64,000 bases of DNA, taken from Tretioscincus oriximinensis. Its lineage: Eukaryota; Chordata; Lepidosauria; Squamata; Gymnophthalmidae. How positions within the stretch are numbered: position 1 is the first letter of the stretch; each line of letters starts with the position of its first letter. A model generated the notes under the pieces. That model made no database searches. It saw only the letters and a program-made list of their open reading frames with translations, and had not been told where the DNA came from. Positions 53,735-63,639 of this stretch are shown here, in pieces. The position numbers and the translations under genes are program-made. The DNA is taken from positions 1,863,377 to 1,927,376 of the forward strand of contig JAJVDF010000210.1 of NCBI GenBank assembly GCA_022410635.1. The letters run 5' to 3'.

Positions 53735-54045
53735 GGCATGGATAGCTTGGTTGCTAAGGAATCCGTCTCTCATCTGGGAGATAGGGTTTCGAGGCTCTAT
53801 GTCAGATGTGGGGAGGGGTGAGCACCTTCCACTAGCCTATAGCTCCAGCCAACCCAGCTATTCGAAAGTATGAATTGTAAAAAATTACAACTGACTACAA
53901 GTAGATACATAGGAACCACCACAGCCTGGTGGGGAAGATAGAATGTCAGCCTTCGGGCAAAAATAACCTTGTAAGCCTCTTTGAGTCCCTTTGAAAGGTG
54001 AGAAAAGCGGAGTATAAGAGCCCACTTCTTCCTCTTCTTCACCTG
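53735..54045 (+). mobile_element. SINE-B, copy 5 (near full length)
   Basis: TAGCTTGGTTGCTAAGGA (A-box region), B-box-like GGGTTTCGAGGC, then GGTGAGCACCTTCCACTAGC, CCAACCCAGCTATTCGAAAG, ACCACCACAGCCTGGTGGGG, TTGTAAGCCTCTTTGAGTCC and GAAAAGCGGAGTATAAGAGC with a TTC tail. Confidence 0.88.
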
Positions 54046-54120
54046 TTCTCAATTCATTGCAAATGGTTTTTCAGGAATACTGCTTGTTGCTCCATTAAAG
54101 AGGCAGTATTAAGGGATCCA
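54046..54120 (-). mobile_element. CR1 3'-UTR fragment
   Basis: ACCTGTTCTCAATTCATTGC, TTTCAGGAATACTGCTTGTT and GCTCCATTAAAGAGGCAG match the antisense CR1 UTR at 26098-26165. Lies directly after the SINE-B tail. Confidence 0.7.
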
Positions 54121-55290
54121 AGAATCAAGATATCAAGATATTTCAGGAATGAATGTCTTTGCCTCAACATACTCTAAACAATTTAAGAAAACCCTTGCAC
54201 TCATTGAAAGAATTTATATAATTATATATAATATGTTCTTGGGTGATATATATTGGTAGCTAATAATGGCTGCACCAACAAAATTAAAATAAATCAGTGG
54301 ATTAAGGAACTAATTCATCTTTGCCTTAGCACTGTTAGCAGAAATAATAAAATTGCAAAAAAAGGGATGGGAGTTAAATTGAAAAACTAGGCAACTATAT
54401 GGCTTTGGTAATAGGTGATCCTGTAAGAACAAGTGGAAGACTAAAAAAGAATTTTACAAGAATTTTTGCAAATGTCAAGATTAAAAGTTAACTTTTAAAA
54501 CCTTTTGTATAAAAATGTAAACCCAACTGATTAATTACAAGTAAAAAAAAATGTTTGGGAGTTAGAAATACAATATAAAAAAAAGAAAATACATATTTGG
54601 GAAAAACCATACCGTGGAGAATAAGCAAATTAATGAACTCTACACTTATTTAGGAAGGACTAANATATCTGGGTAAATAATGAAATGTATTACTATTACT
54701 ATAACTGGGATATCTTCCCTACACATATCAAAAAGATCAATCAATTGCTACTGAAATGTTTGCATAAATGACAAAGGAAATTATTTTCCACAACCTCCCC
54801 AATGTGTAAACTTAAAATAAAACCACAATATAGACTTCATAAGAGAGCTTTGGTTCAAATTGAGCCAAAGGAACATAATTATTTACAAGAGTTATATACA
54901 AACGACAATGACTCAAAATAATCAATTCAACTGTGATTCTTTTCCTGTGAGGAAACTTGTTAGCCCAAGCAATAGTAATTCATTACTTAAATTTGGAACA
55001 AACCAATAATGCCATGACTCAGAGAGAAACAGAATTTGATGTGCTGATAAAAGAGCTAATTCCAAGGTCTATAGATTGATTATAGGTAAACGATTCCCTT
55101 TTCTAAGCAGGCTAAATGAAAAATGGCAAAGAGAAATAGGAGAACAAATGAAATAGCAAATAAAATATTTGTACAAAACTGCAAGAGACTGAGGGTAATA
55201 AAAATGGGAGAACTATTCAAAAACACATATTGCTGGACTCACTGGACATAACAATGCAGACTGCTGGAGATGATGGGACCAAAGATCTGG
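54121..55290. other. Anonymous A+T-rich sequence
   Basis: No gene or repeat recognised. Confidence 0.35.
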
Positions 55291-55311
55291 TGGGATGGGA
55301 TGGGATGGGAA
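55291..55311. repeat. (GGGAT)n short tandem repeat
   Basis: Four tandem GGGAT units. Confidence 0.85.
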
Positions 55312-55465
55312 CTGGATAGCTTTAAGAGAAGATTAGAGAGATTCTTGGCAGCATAACTATTACAGTGGATGCCTCTGGGATGGGGTAAAGGCAGTATTCC
55401 TGAAATACCATTTTCAGGGAGTCAAGTACACGTGAAAGTTTTGCCTTCTTCTGCTTGAGACTGCC

Positions 55466-55477
55466 CAAGTGCAATTG
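55466..55477. repeat. TSD of the PLE-tail unit, left copy
   Basis: CAAGTGCAATTG, exactly repeated at 55596-55607. Confidence 0.92.
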
Positions 55478-55595
55478 AAGAGGTAGACGTGTCGATGAAA
55501 GTTTATGCCACCCACTTATCTCCTGTTAGTCTCTAAGTGATACTAGCCCCTTTGCTGGACTTTCTACTGGACTAACACGGCTATTTCTCTGAAAT
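55478..55595 (+). mobile_element. 118-bp PLE-tail unit with 12-bp TSD
   Basis: AAGAGGTAGACGTGTCGATG, then AAAGTTTATGCCACC, CTGTTAGTCTCTAAGTGATA, CCCTTTGCTGGACTTTCTAC and GGACTAACACGGCTATTTCT, ending CTGAAAT. The exact 12-bp direct repeat shows that this short segment inserted on its own, not as the remnant of a larger PLE eroded in place. Its first two thirds match the 3' tail of the 9.4-kb PLE (minus strand, 9394-9480). The final 30-40 bp extend beyond that PLE's end. The 5' edge lies inside the hammerhead-like core. Confidence 0.88.
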
Positions 55596-55607
55596 CAAGT
55601 GCAATTG
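55596..55607. repeat. TSD of the PLE-tail unit, right copy
   Basis: CAAGTGCAATTG, after which the CR1 sequence continues. Confidence 0.92.
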
Positions 55608-55628
55608 GTGAGCCACTGTGAGACAAAA

Positions 55629-55705
55629 TTTATTTATTTATTTATACTTANATCCCCCCGTATACCCAAAGGATTCAGGGCAGCCAATAATAAAAGAAAA
55701 AATAG
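55629..55705 (-). mobile_element. L2-type 3' end inserted in CR1
   Basis: ATTTATTTATTTATACTTA, CCCCCGTATACCCAAAGG, ATTCAGGGCAGCCAATAATA: the reversed L2 terminus. Very short, like many 5'-truncated LINE or L2-tailed SINE insertions. Confidence 0.72.
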
Positions 55706-55760
55706 CAAGAATGCTGAACTAGATGGACTTTGACCCAATTCATTGGTGCTCTTCTTATGT

Positions 55761-56929
55761 TTATATTGACATGCTAGTTTTCTAGCAAGACTCAAACAAC
55801 ATTCATAAAATCTCCAATAACTGTCATCTTACGATAACTGTACTGAATAGATGTGCTGACTGGCTGATCAACTCCAACATTCTGACCTATTGCTCAACCA
55901 AAATATTGTAAAAGGAACCCATCAATCACTGCACAGCAATGTAAACTCACATGTAATGCCAATTTTATTGTTGATAAATCCATAATAATGAAAATAGAGT
56001 GAACTGGTATTTTATGGCAAAACACCACTATATTTACATCACACATGGGAGAAAAGAAAGAAGCTTGTAATGTAGATACAAATGTGCTATTTGTAAAATA
56101 TCAATAGCAGTTTTCCCTTGCTTATTTTGCTTATTTACTTATTTTGTTAAATAATGTGTCTATTACTAATCTGTGTCATCATGTGATCAGCTTGCCATGC
56201 AACACAACTGCACCAAAACCCTGTCCATCACCTACAATGGAGGTGATTGGACAGGGTAAACAAAGCCTATCCCCTGCTAACTCAATAGAGTAAGCCAGTA
56301 GAGGTGGACACATGGGCATGTCAACCCACTTGGCAGTGTCAGCCAACACAGTCCTGTGTGACCCAGCTGGGGGCTGCTTCACAGAGTGGCTGCTATAGGA
56401 GCCGCTCTCACCCACGCTGAGGCAATGGAAGATGGCAGCAAGCAAATGCAGAACCCATACCCATGTTTTTGAGAGCTTTATTCTAATTAATAACAAACAC
56501 AATAGTTAAATAAACCTTGCACCAGAATAGTCCTGGCTATTCCCTATTATACATTTATCCTATGAGTACATGTAGGATTCATTCCCACGCAAAGTTTCTA
56601 CCAAAGTGGAAGCAATATCATCTTAAGCTCATACCACAAAATAGAGGGCCGTCTGCTTTGATTTCACAGGAAATACACTTTTCTGCATGTTTGTTGGTCA
56701 CGGGGAATGGCTGATTCCATAGCAAAGGTCTCGGGGGGGGGGGGGCACTTCAAGCCCCTGTGCAGATGCTTGAGAGAGACCTCCGTGTTATTGGGGTGAG
56801 ATCTCATTATGAAATTGTGCAAGATGTTGTTCCAGCAGTCAATGAGGGAGTCGGCATGCACAATACACGTCATCACAACACCAGCAATCCAGATGTTGCC
56901 ATAGCGTAGGGTGCTCCTCACACATAGGG
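55761..56929. other. No gene recognised
   Basis: Two modest minus-strand frames (56179-56502 and 56664-56921) have no family I can name. A G-run lies at 56731-56744. Confidence 0.35.
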
Positions 56930-56934
56930 CTCCA

Positions 56935-57672
56935 TGTGGCGTCCTCCATTTTGAGGTTTGTGTTTCTTTTGTTTACTTACTAGTTATCCCAGAGGGAGGG
57001 GGGAAGAGCAGGCCTAGGCAGGGGCGTGGCTTCCTGGTTCCCTGTTTGGGAGGGGGCATGGCTGGAGGAGCCAGCCAATGGGGCCTCGAGTAGCCAGTTG
57101 GTGAGCAGTTAAAAGGGAAGCTGACCAGGGCTNGAGGCCTTTCTGTCAGGGACTTGTGGTGTAGCAAGTTGACAGAGGGGTCCNCTTCTGATCTGCCTCA
57201 GAGGGAGGGGGTGGAAGTGTATGGTAGCCTGAAGGAGTCAAAGCTGAGGCTTGACTTGGGGCTGGAACAAATAAAGTGACACAGGGCCTGTCTCTTTAAG
57301 TATCTAGAAACTAATGTTGCACTAGCTTGGTGTGTGTGTGCTTGAGTCAGGCTTACTTGATAAAAGCCGAAGCTTTATTATTCTAATCTTTCTTCTATTC
57401 CTTGTTTGTAAATAATAAACTTGTTATTTGTTTCATTTCAAACATCTCTNTCTTTCTTTATTTCTGTAACCACAAAATTAAGCACGCTACTGGTGGGGGC
57501 GGTGAATAAAGCCCTCATCCTGAGGTAAACTCTGAGGCCTTGTGTAGGCCGGAGGATAGAACTGTTGCTCCAAGCAGTCGTGGGTGCTGGCTTGGGCATC
57601 AGGGTGGATATTGTGGCACCCCTGACTGTGAGGGTCATCGAATAGTAGGGCCCTCAGGTAGGGGTCGCCACA
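56935..57672 (+). mobile_element. Solo LTR-1 with perfect 5-bp TSD
   Basis: 738 bp, bounded by TGTGGCG and CGCCACA, flanked by CTCCA on both sides (56930-56934 and 57673-57677). Contains promoter-like AGTTAAAAGGGAAGC, polyadenylation signals AAATAAA (about 57269) and AATAATAAAC (about 57411), and a U5-like G/C-richer end. Same family as 35233-35935 but in the plus orientation. No internal element sequence remains. Frames inside it are non-coding. Confidence 0.93.
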
Positions 57673-57677
57673 CTCCA

Positions 57678-58709
57678 CCACCACCATATATGGAATGGAG
57701 GTTAGTTATGACAGGACACAAAGGCTTATAGCCCAGAATTTCCTTATATTCCAGTCTATAAGCTTGGGTGGGGATGTGCCCATAGTCTACTTTCCTTGCC
57801 TGTTGCTTTATGAATTGTTTAAACCTGGAAACAAAAGCTTTTCTCCTGATATTTCAGTTGTGGTAGAACCCAATAATTCAGTGTCATGGTTGATGATGTA
57901 GGGAGTCAGCCAATGTGAATTATCTACAGGCAACCCTTTGTTCAGCTATTTTTTTCACCTAGAGCCTAAGGTTGTCAACAAGAAGGCATAAAATAAATTT
58001 TAGGTTCTAAATAAGGCATCTTTATGTAAGATACTGATATGTCTCTGGGATGAAAAATGGATGGAAATTGAGCCAGGCACTGATGGAGAATTTCGTTTTA
58101 CTGAAAGTGCTTTATCCGGTAATCTTGAAGTATGATGCTAATGAAGTTGATTTAGTATCAAAAGAGGAAATGATTAAAGTCATGTTGAACTGTGAAATCT
58201 TTTAGTTGGAAGGATTTCAGAAGACATTCTCTCCTGACTTTACCCTGCCTAGAGTGTGCGTAGTTTATCATTTTATTTAACTGACCTTTCATATACTATC
58301 TGCTATGAGTTGCCATTTAAAAAAAAAACAGGCTAGAGAAATATAACTTTAAAGGATGTGGACCAAGAGAAAATTTTAATAGATGTTGCAGGCATTGCAA
58401 GTTCCATCTGCTAAAACGTCCTTTGTTACATCTCCATTAAAGCTGCATTTCCCTGTCCTGTCCTGTTTTATGTATTTTTAATGGCAATCTTATACATTTC
58501 TGTTCTGACATATACTTTTAACCCATCTTCAGCCCTTAAAAGGTAGAACAGTCAGCAGTCAAGCTTGAAGTTGGATTAAAAGTATGTGTTGGTACAGCAC
58601 TCATGAGATGTTTATTTTCATTTCTTTCCTCCACAAATGTTTTAATGAAGAGAAACAACAAGACAAAACAGTTACAAAGAAATCAGTACGATTAAATAAT
58701 ACAATATAT
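57678..58709. other. No gene or repeat recognised
   Basis: No recognisable element in this stretch. Confidence 0.3.
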
Positions 58710-58890
58710 ATAGGGTGTTCTCTGTGTCCGCCCCCAGACAATGGAATAGCCTCCACCTTGAGGTGTGTCTATCCCCATCTCTGTGAGCATTCAGAAAACA
58801 CTTGAAGACACACATCTTTGGGCACGCCTTTGGCTTAGAAAACTGCTCTCCCTTCCCTACTTTTAGATGTGGCCGTCTTTAATATGCCCC
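58710..58890 (+). mobile_element. L2 LINE fragment, ORF C-terminus
   Basis: CCAGACAATGGAATAGCCTC, CACCTTGAGGTGTGTCTATC, TTGAAGACACACATCTTTGG, GCCTTTGGCTTAGAAAACTG. Equivalent to the WNxLPLxV...HLxxLAFG region. The 3' terminus is missing. Confidence 0.75.
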
Positions 58891-59271
58891 GTTTACTGTT
58901 TGGGAACATGTGGCCTAAATTAAGCAGTGCAACATAATATAAAAAAGTTCAGGGATTTCCATGTGCTTCAATGCATGTATGTTGTTTAATAATAGGGCCC
59001 AAACATCAATAATATGATCTCTAATATTATCTCCTCCTGAGGCTTTCTTTATACCTTCATGTATCAGGGTTTCCAAAAGTTTTTTTTAATATATCAGACA
59101 TTGCAAAATCTTTTCATCCTTTATCAATAGTCAATTTTTCTTCATATATAACACATAATGCAGCAAACTTTGTTGACAATAGTTAAAATCTTGAAGGAGG
59201 GACATTAGGCAGAATTCAACAAATATCCATAGTAACTGAGAACAATCCCATCAAATCCATGAAGCCAGCTG
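58891..59271. other. No gene or repeat recognised
   Basis: No recognisable element in this stretch. Confidence 0.3.
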
Positions 59272-59353
59272 ACATTATAGGCTGTCTGTTGTGGAGAAAG
59301 CAACAAAGGTTATGTGGACCACCCTTTGGTGAAAAGACTGTTATAAATAAACG
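59272..59353 (+). mobile_element. SINE-A (L2-tailed variant), 3' fragment
   Basis: GGCTGTCTGTTGTGGAGAAA, GCAACAAAGGTTATGTGGAC and TTATAAATAAACG. It continues into a trinucleotide-rich tail. Confidence 0.6.
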
Positions 59354-59478
59354 TCATTATTATGATGATTATGATTATTACGATTGTTGTTGTGGTGGTG
59401 GTTGGTTGTTGGTTACTGGTTGTTGTTGTTAGGTTTATGCTTATGCTTATTGTGGTTGTTGTGGTTGTTTGTTGTTGT
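59354..59478. repeat. (ATT/GTT/GGTG)n low-complexity tract
   Basis: Degenerate trinucleotide repeats, probably the expanded tail of the SINE fragment to the left. The Val/Leu-rich frame over it is an artefact. Confidence 0.85.
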
Positions 59479-60239
59479 GAAAATAATTTGGTAAATTTGG
59501 ACACCCTTGCCATTGCCAACATGCTGGATTGTTTAAACATGTTATATGGGCAATTTGTACAAGTGTTCGGTACCACCTATATATAAATTCAATGCATAGT
59601 TATTTTATTTTACTTGATGACTGATATCACTTTTGTCAGGGGGTGGGGGATGGGGTTGCCAAATTGAATTTCTTTCAAATATATCTATTAAAAATGTAAA
59701 TCGAGACTAGGCAAAACATTGGTTTATAAGCAGAGCTCAGTGGATATTAGCAAGTACAGCTTAAGAATATAGGCTCCCTCATTCATTCATTCATTTGTTC
59801 ATTCATACATTCATTCAAGTTCATTACTGTATATATATAAAAGTTGCCCAGTTATCTGCCCAGTGTTTCTCATGGGATTCAAGCAAGGGACCTTTGACCT
59901 TCTCTATGATGTTCCCTAGCCTTCAAGAGATGTTTTTTCTTATTTTTGTGCCATCTCTACAGTTAAGACACCAGTTGAAGGCCTCTTCCAATCTTAAGAT
60001 TTGACACCATTTGATATTCAATGGATTCTTTGGCAATATGTTGGCTGAATGAGAATGCAGGTTACAGAAGAGTATCTTGGAATCATTCAGCATTCAGTGA
60101 TTCATTCCAGCAAAATGTTATTTAATGAGCATTCACTTTATGGGGACAATAAATTTCAATATAAATTTGGAGTTTACAAGAACCATGACTGAGAGAATCA
60201 TTGACTCACATTGTAGTTGATCAATGTCAGTGTTTAGAG
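59479..60239. other. No gene; short (ATTC)n tract
   Basis: An imperfect CATTCATT array lies at about 59781-59818. Nothing else recognised. Confidence 0.4.
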
Positions 60240-60416
60240 TTAGTTACCAAATAAAAGCAGGACATCAATGCTACACCTTTAATGGATGTAAAAAAGAAGC
60301 TGTTTCAGCAGGTATGGCTTAAAATACTGACAGCACCTGCTGAAACAGCTTCTTTTTTATACCTGTTAAAGGTGTAGCACTACTTTCCTACTTTTACCTG
60401 GTAACCTTAATAGTGT
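60240..60416. mobile_element. Foldback miniature element
   Basis: Arms such as GAAGCTGTTTCAGCAGGT and ACCTGCTGAAACAGCTTC are exact complements. Outer arms TTACCAAATAAAAGCAGG and CTACTTTTACCTGGTAACC pair with mismatches. Flanks AGTGTTTA and AGTGTTAG hint at an 8-bp TSD. No coding content. Confidence 0.78.
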
Positions 60417-61252
60417 TAGAATACATAAATGCTATGCCTGTAACCTTTGCCTCTCAGAGGCCTGCCAAAATGCCTATAACAATGGTCACCCACACTCCAA
60501 ACAAGCATTTTCACTAGTTCCAATAAAGATGATATAAGCCATTTATGCATTTAACTATGCTAAATCCATTTTAATGAATTGGATCAGTTTGATCCAGATT
60601 TGCTGCAACAACACATGTGAAACTGAATCAGAAATGGGCAACACGTGCTATTATGCAGATATGACATTGTTCTTCCCGATAATGTGTCAAGAACCTCTGA
60701 CACAATGGGAGACTCCATATTGCAATTCCCCGCCGACTGAAAGGAGGCAGGCTTATTGCTGTACCTTTTCCATCAAAGAGTGATACAGAAATAAACAATA
60801 GAGTGTGACATAGTGTAAAATAAATTATAAACATATTATAAAACAGTCCAATCTATAATGCAGTACACTGATTGGTCTATTACTCCAGGGGAGATGGTCT
60901 TCTGCCCTCAACCCCAGTTCAGACAGTCAATTCTTGTATCCCTGTGGGAGGGTGTAACAGAGGAGGCAAACTCTACTGTGGCTCCCAATGAAAAGATGGT
61001 CTGCTGCTGCTGTCTGCTGGGTCCATCCAAATGCCAGACAGTTAGCTTCAAAGAAGTTTTGAATTTAGCAGTATTTCCCAGCAGAGACACTACAGAGGTG
61101 ATGCACAATTGAATCAAAAATATATTTGCTGCATTATTCAAAGGTGCATAGCTTTTGCAGCCATGCCCATGTTCATATAAATCAGGTCTACATGTATATG
61201 TGCCACTACTTAATCTGGATTAACCAGCAGTAGCACACATGTGGATCTCATC
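60417..61252. other. No gene or repeat recognised
   Basis: No recognisable element in this stretch. Confidence 0.3.
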
Positions 61253-61260
61253 ATAAATGT

Positions 61261-61458
61261 TAGGCTGACCACATGACACCTTTTGCGGCTGTGTGTGTTG
61301 AAACTCTGTTTTTGGGGTGCCTCCCAGTTTTTCCAAGAATTTTTTTTTTCAAAAAACTTTTTTTCAATTTTTTTGTTTTTTTTTTCTCAGAAAAAACCGG
61401 GAGGCACCCCAAAAACAGGTTTTCAACCACCACCCAAAAGGGGTCATCTGGTCAGCCT
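61261..61458. mobile_element. hAT-a foldback miniature element
   Basis: TAGGCTGACCACATGACACC at the left and GGGGTCATCTGGTCAGCCT at the right. Flanks ATAAATGT (61253-61260) and ATAAATAT (61459-61466) differ at one base. Inner arms CTTTTT/AAAAA-rich with GGTGCCTCCC pairing GGGAGGCACC. Confidence 0.86.
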
Positions 61459-61466
61459 ATAAATAT

Positions 61467-62305
61467 AATCTATCACTAATCCATTTTGAGGGACCCTTAG
61501 TATACATCTGATCTGTATTAACACTAGTCCTTAAACAGGATAAGGAATGCACTGCATAAAGGAAAGCATCAAGGGATAGATCTTCCAGAGATTGTATTAT
61601 TGAACTAAACACTGCCACTGCATCATTTGGACTAGGGACATGGCTCCAGTGGGGAAGCGGGCTTTATTCTACTTCTAAAGCATTTCAAGCTGCTTCGTGC
61701 AAACTAGCATTGCTGCATCTAAGAGGAATCAAGCTAATCCAATTTCATTAAAGTGGGTTAAGGCAGGTAAGCGGATTAATGACAATACAAATGCACACTT
61801 AGAAAGAGGAAAGGTACCATACAATCTGACCTATTCTTGCAGCCCTATCAACCACTTATTTCTCTTTTTCTCCATTTACATAAACAGGTATCTCCTGCTG
61901 TGTGTTAATGAGAGTTCAAGAAGGTCTTTTTTCCAGCCTTAGATTCTGAAAATGCTCTTGCTAAGGAAGGGGGGGAAGCAAAAGAAGAAAGTAATGCATG
62001 TTTAGAAGCAGGTCGCTTTGGAGGGCTTTGTTTGTTGTCTTATTTTGAGCTAATTTCTTCTTAGCCTGACAAATGTTAATCAATAGTTAAGGGATCTGTT
62101 CACTGTTTTCCTCCCTTTCGCCTAAGCCCCAGGTAGCCTGCATCCCAACATCTCGGCAGATAGTCATACTGTCAGCAGCTCTGTGGAGAAACTAGGGCAA
62201 AGGTGGATTAATGTAGGAAATTTGAAGCAGAAAACTCTGGTGCCTCACCTGTGGGACCTGGAGCTTGCATCTGTGTCCTCTTTCTTGCCTGTTCACCTAT
62301 TTTAT
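61467..62305. other. No gene or repeat recognised
   Basis: No recognisable element in this stretch. Confidence 0.3.
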
Positions 62306-62509
62306 CATAAGAACATAAGAAGAGCCATACTGGATCGAGCCAGAGCCCATCTAGTCCAGCATTGTCTCATACAGAGGTCTACCAGATGCACCTGGGCAGT
62401 CTGAACAGAGGAAAGTAAAATATGCACCTGTTCATGACTTCCTGTAAATAATATTTCAGGAGTCCTGCCTGTTACTCCATCCCGGAGGCAGCATCCAGAC
62501 ATCCATCGT
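62306..62509 (-). mobile_element. CR1 LINE 3' UTR, left of LTR-2
   Basis: CATAAGAACATAAGAAGAGC, CTGGATCGAGCCAGAGCCC, CACCTGGGCAGTCTGAACAG and CAGCATCCAGACATCCATCG, then cut by the LTR-2 insertion. It resumes at 63231 in the same UTR. Confidence 0.9.
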
Positions 62510-63230
62510 TAACGGGAGTTCGCTTACCACGTTATTCGGCTCCTTAGCTTGTCTAAGGTAGCTGGATCCAAAGTGTGCAGACACGTGTAAAGTAGATTCA
62601 CACGGAGACCATAGCATGGGTTCAAAGGTGATCCAGGAGGCTCATGGGTCATGAGACACTCCAGAACACAATTGTGCAGAGGTTTTTATTGACTCCAATA
62701 ACAGAAGGCGTGGATCAATTAAGTGATGTCAGAAGGGGTGGTACAGACACCTGTGTGACACGTTTCTCTCCTCCCAAAGGAGGTGCAGCCTGTGTCAGGA
62801 AATGCCAAATATGGTATGGTGGGAAGAAACAAGATTGACCCTTTTAGCTCTCGTTTATCCTGGTTTATCCCTCTAGGTCCAGGAATACTGTGATTCACCT
62901 AAGGGAATAGAGCTTAATGGGTTTCCTCTTCTGCCACTATCAAGCTAATGGTTTTAGCCCAGGTGCATGGCTAGTAAACAATGTGTGCCCTTTTGCCACA
63001 ATAGGTGTCATTAAGCCTTTTAGTTTGGCAAGGTTCCATGAATGAGATATTCCCTCAGGACAGGAAGAGAGATTTGGTCTCTCCTGTTTACCTCCTGGTG
63101 ATGGGGTTTCCAGAGATTTTCAAAATTTTCCACCCAGGCCTCCCTTGTGCTAGCAAAGGTCAATTCTTGTATATTTTATATCAGATATATTAATGCCAAT
63201 TAATATATTCCTATATGGCTAACCCCAACA
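62510..63230 (-). mobile_element. Solo LTR-2, inserted in CR1
   Basis: 721 bp between two copies of CATCGT (62504-62509 and 63231-63236), a 6-bp TSD. On the minus strand it starts TGTTGGGGTTAGCC and ends GCGAACTCCCGTTA; the terminal CA is TA here. An AATAAA polyadenylation signal (minus strand, GTCAATAAAAACCTC near 62690) sits about 180 bp from the 3' end, as in an R/U5 layout. No internal coding sequence. Probably an endogenous-retrovirus-type LTR; the class is not certain. Confidence 0.82.
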
Positions 63231-63626
63231 CATCGTAGTACCCATTTATATCCTTGGTGTCCATAAACCTGTCTAGTGCTGTCTTGAAACTATCCAAGCT
63301 GTTAGCTACCACCTCCTCTTCAGGAAGTAAATTCCACAGGCTGATGATCCTTTGGGTGAAAAAATACTTTCCTTTGTCTATTGTCACTTTTCTGCCCATC
63401 AGTTTCAAGGAGTGCCCTCTGGTCCTATGTTGTGTGATAGAGAAAACATTTTTCTCTGTTAACCCCATCCATCCCAAATATGATTTTGTACACTTCAATC
63501 AGATCACCTCTCAAGCACCATCTTTTGAGAGTGAAGAGGCCCAGACGTTGAAGCCTGGCATCATAAGGGAAGTGCTCCAGACCCTTGATCATTCTTGCTG
63601 CCCTTTTCTGCACCTTCTCTAGTTCT
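63231..63626 (-). mobile_element. CR1 LINE ORF2 C-terminus, right of LTR-2
   Basis: Minus-strand frames carry KRAARMIKGLEHFPYDARLQ, LGLFTLKRWCLRGDLIEVYK, then RTRGHSLKLMGRKV, FFTQRIISLWNLLPEE and a final DSFKTALDRFMD. This is the C-terminal region of CR1 ORF2. The two frames are separated by one frameshift or stop near 63430-63500, so it is a pseudogene copy. Confidence 0.92.
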
Positions 63627-63639
63627 GTGGCCTCACCAC

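Larger units (their letters stand above)
55312..55760 (+). mobile_element. CR1 LINE 3' region, twice interrupted
   Basis: ACTGGATAGCTTTAAGAGAA, GGATGCCTCTGGGATGGGGT and GAAATACCATTTTCAGGGAG lead to a PLE-tail insertion at 55478-55595. CR1 resumes AATTGGTGAGCCACTGTGAG, is interrupted again by an L2-type 3' end (about 55629-55705), and finishes AATGCTGAACTAGATGGACT and GGTGCTCTTCTTATG. Confidence 0.85.

Noticed and set aside
56664..56921. Minus-strand frame thought to be a Harbinger-like transposase end
   Set aside because: The ILHNFI-like stretch is too short and lacks the catalytic context; not supportable.
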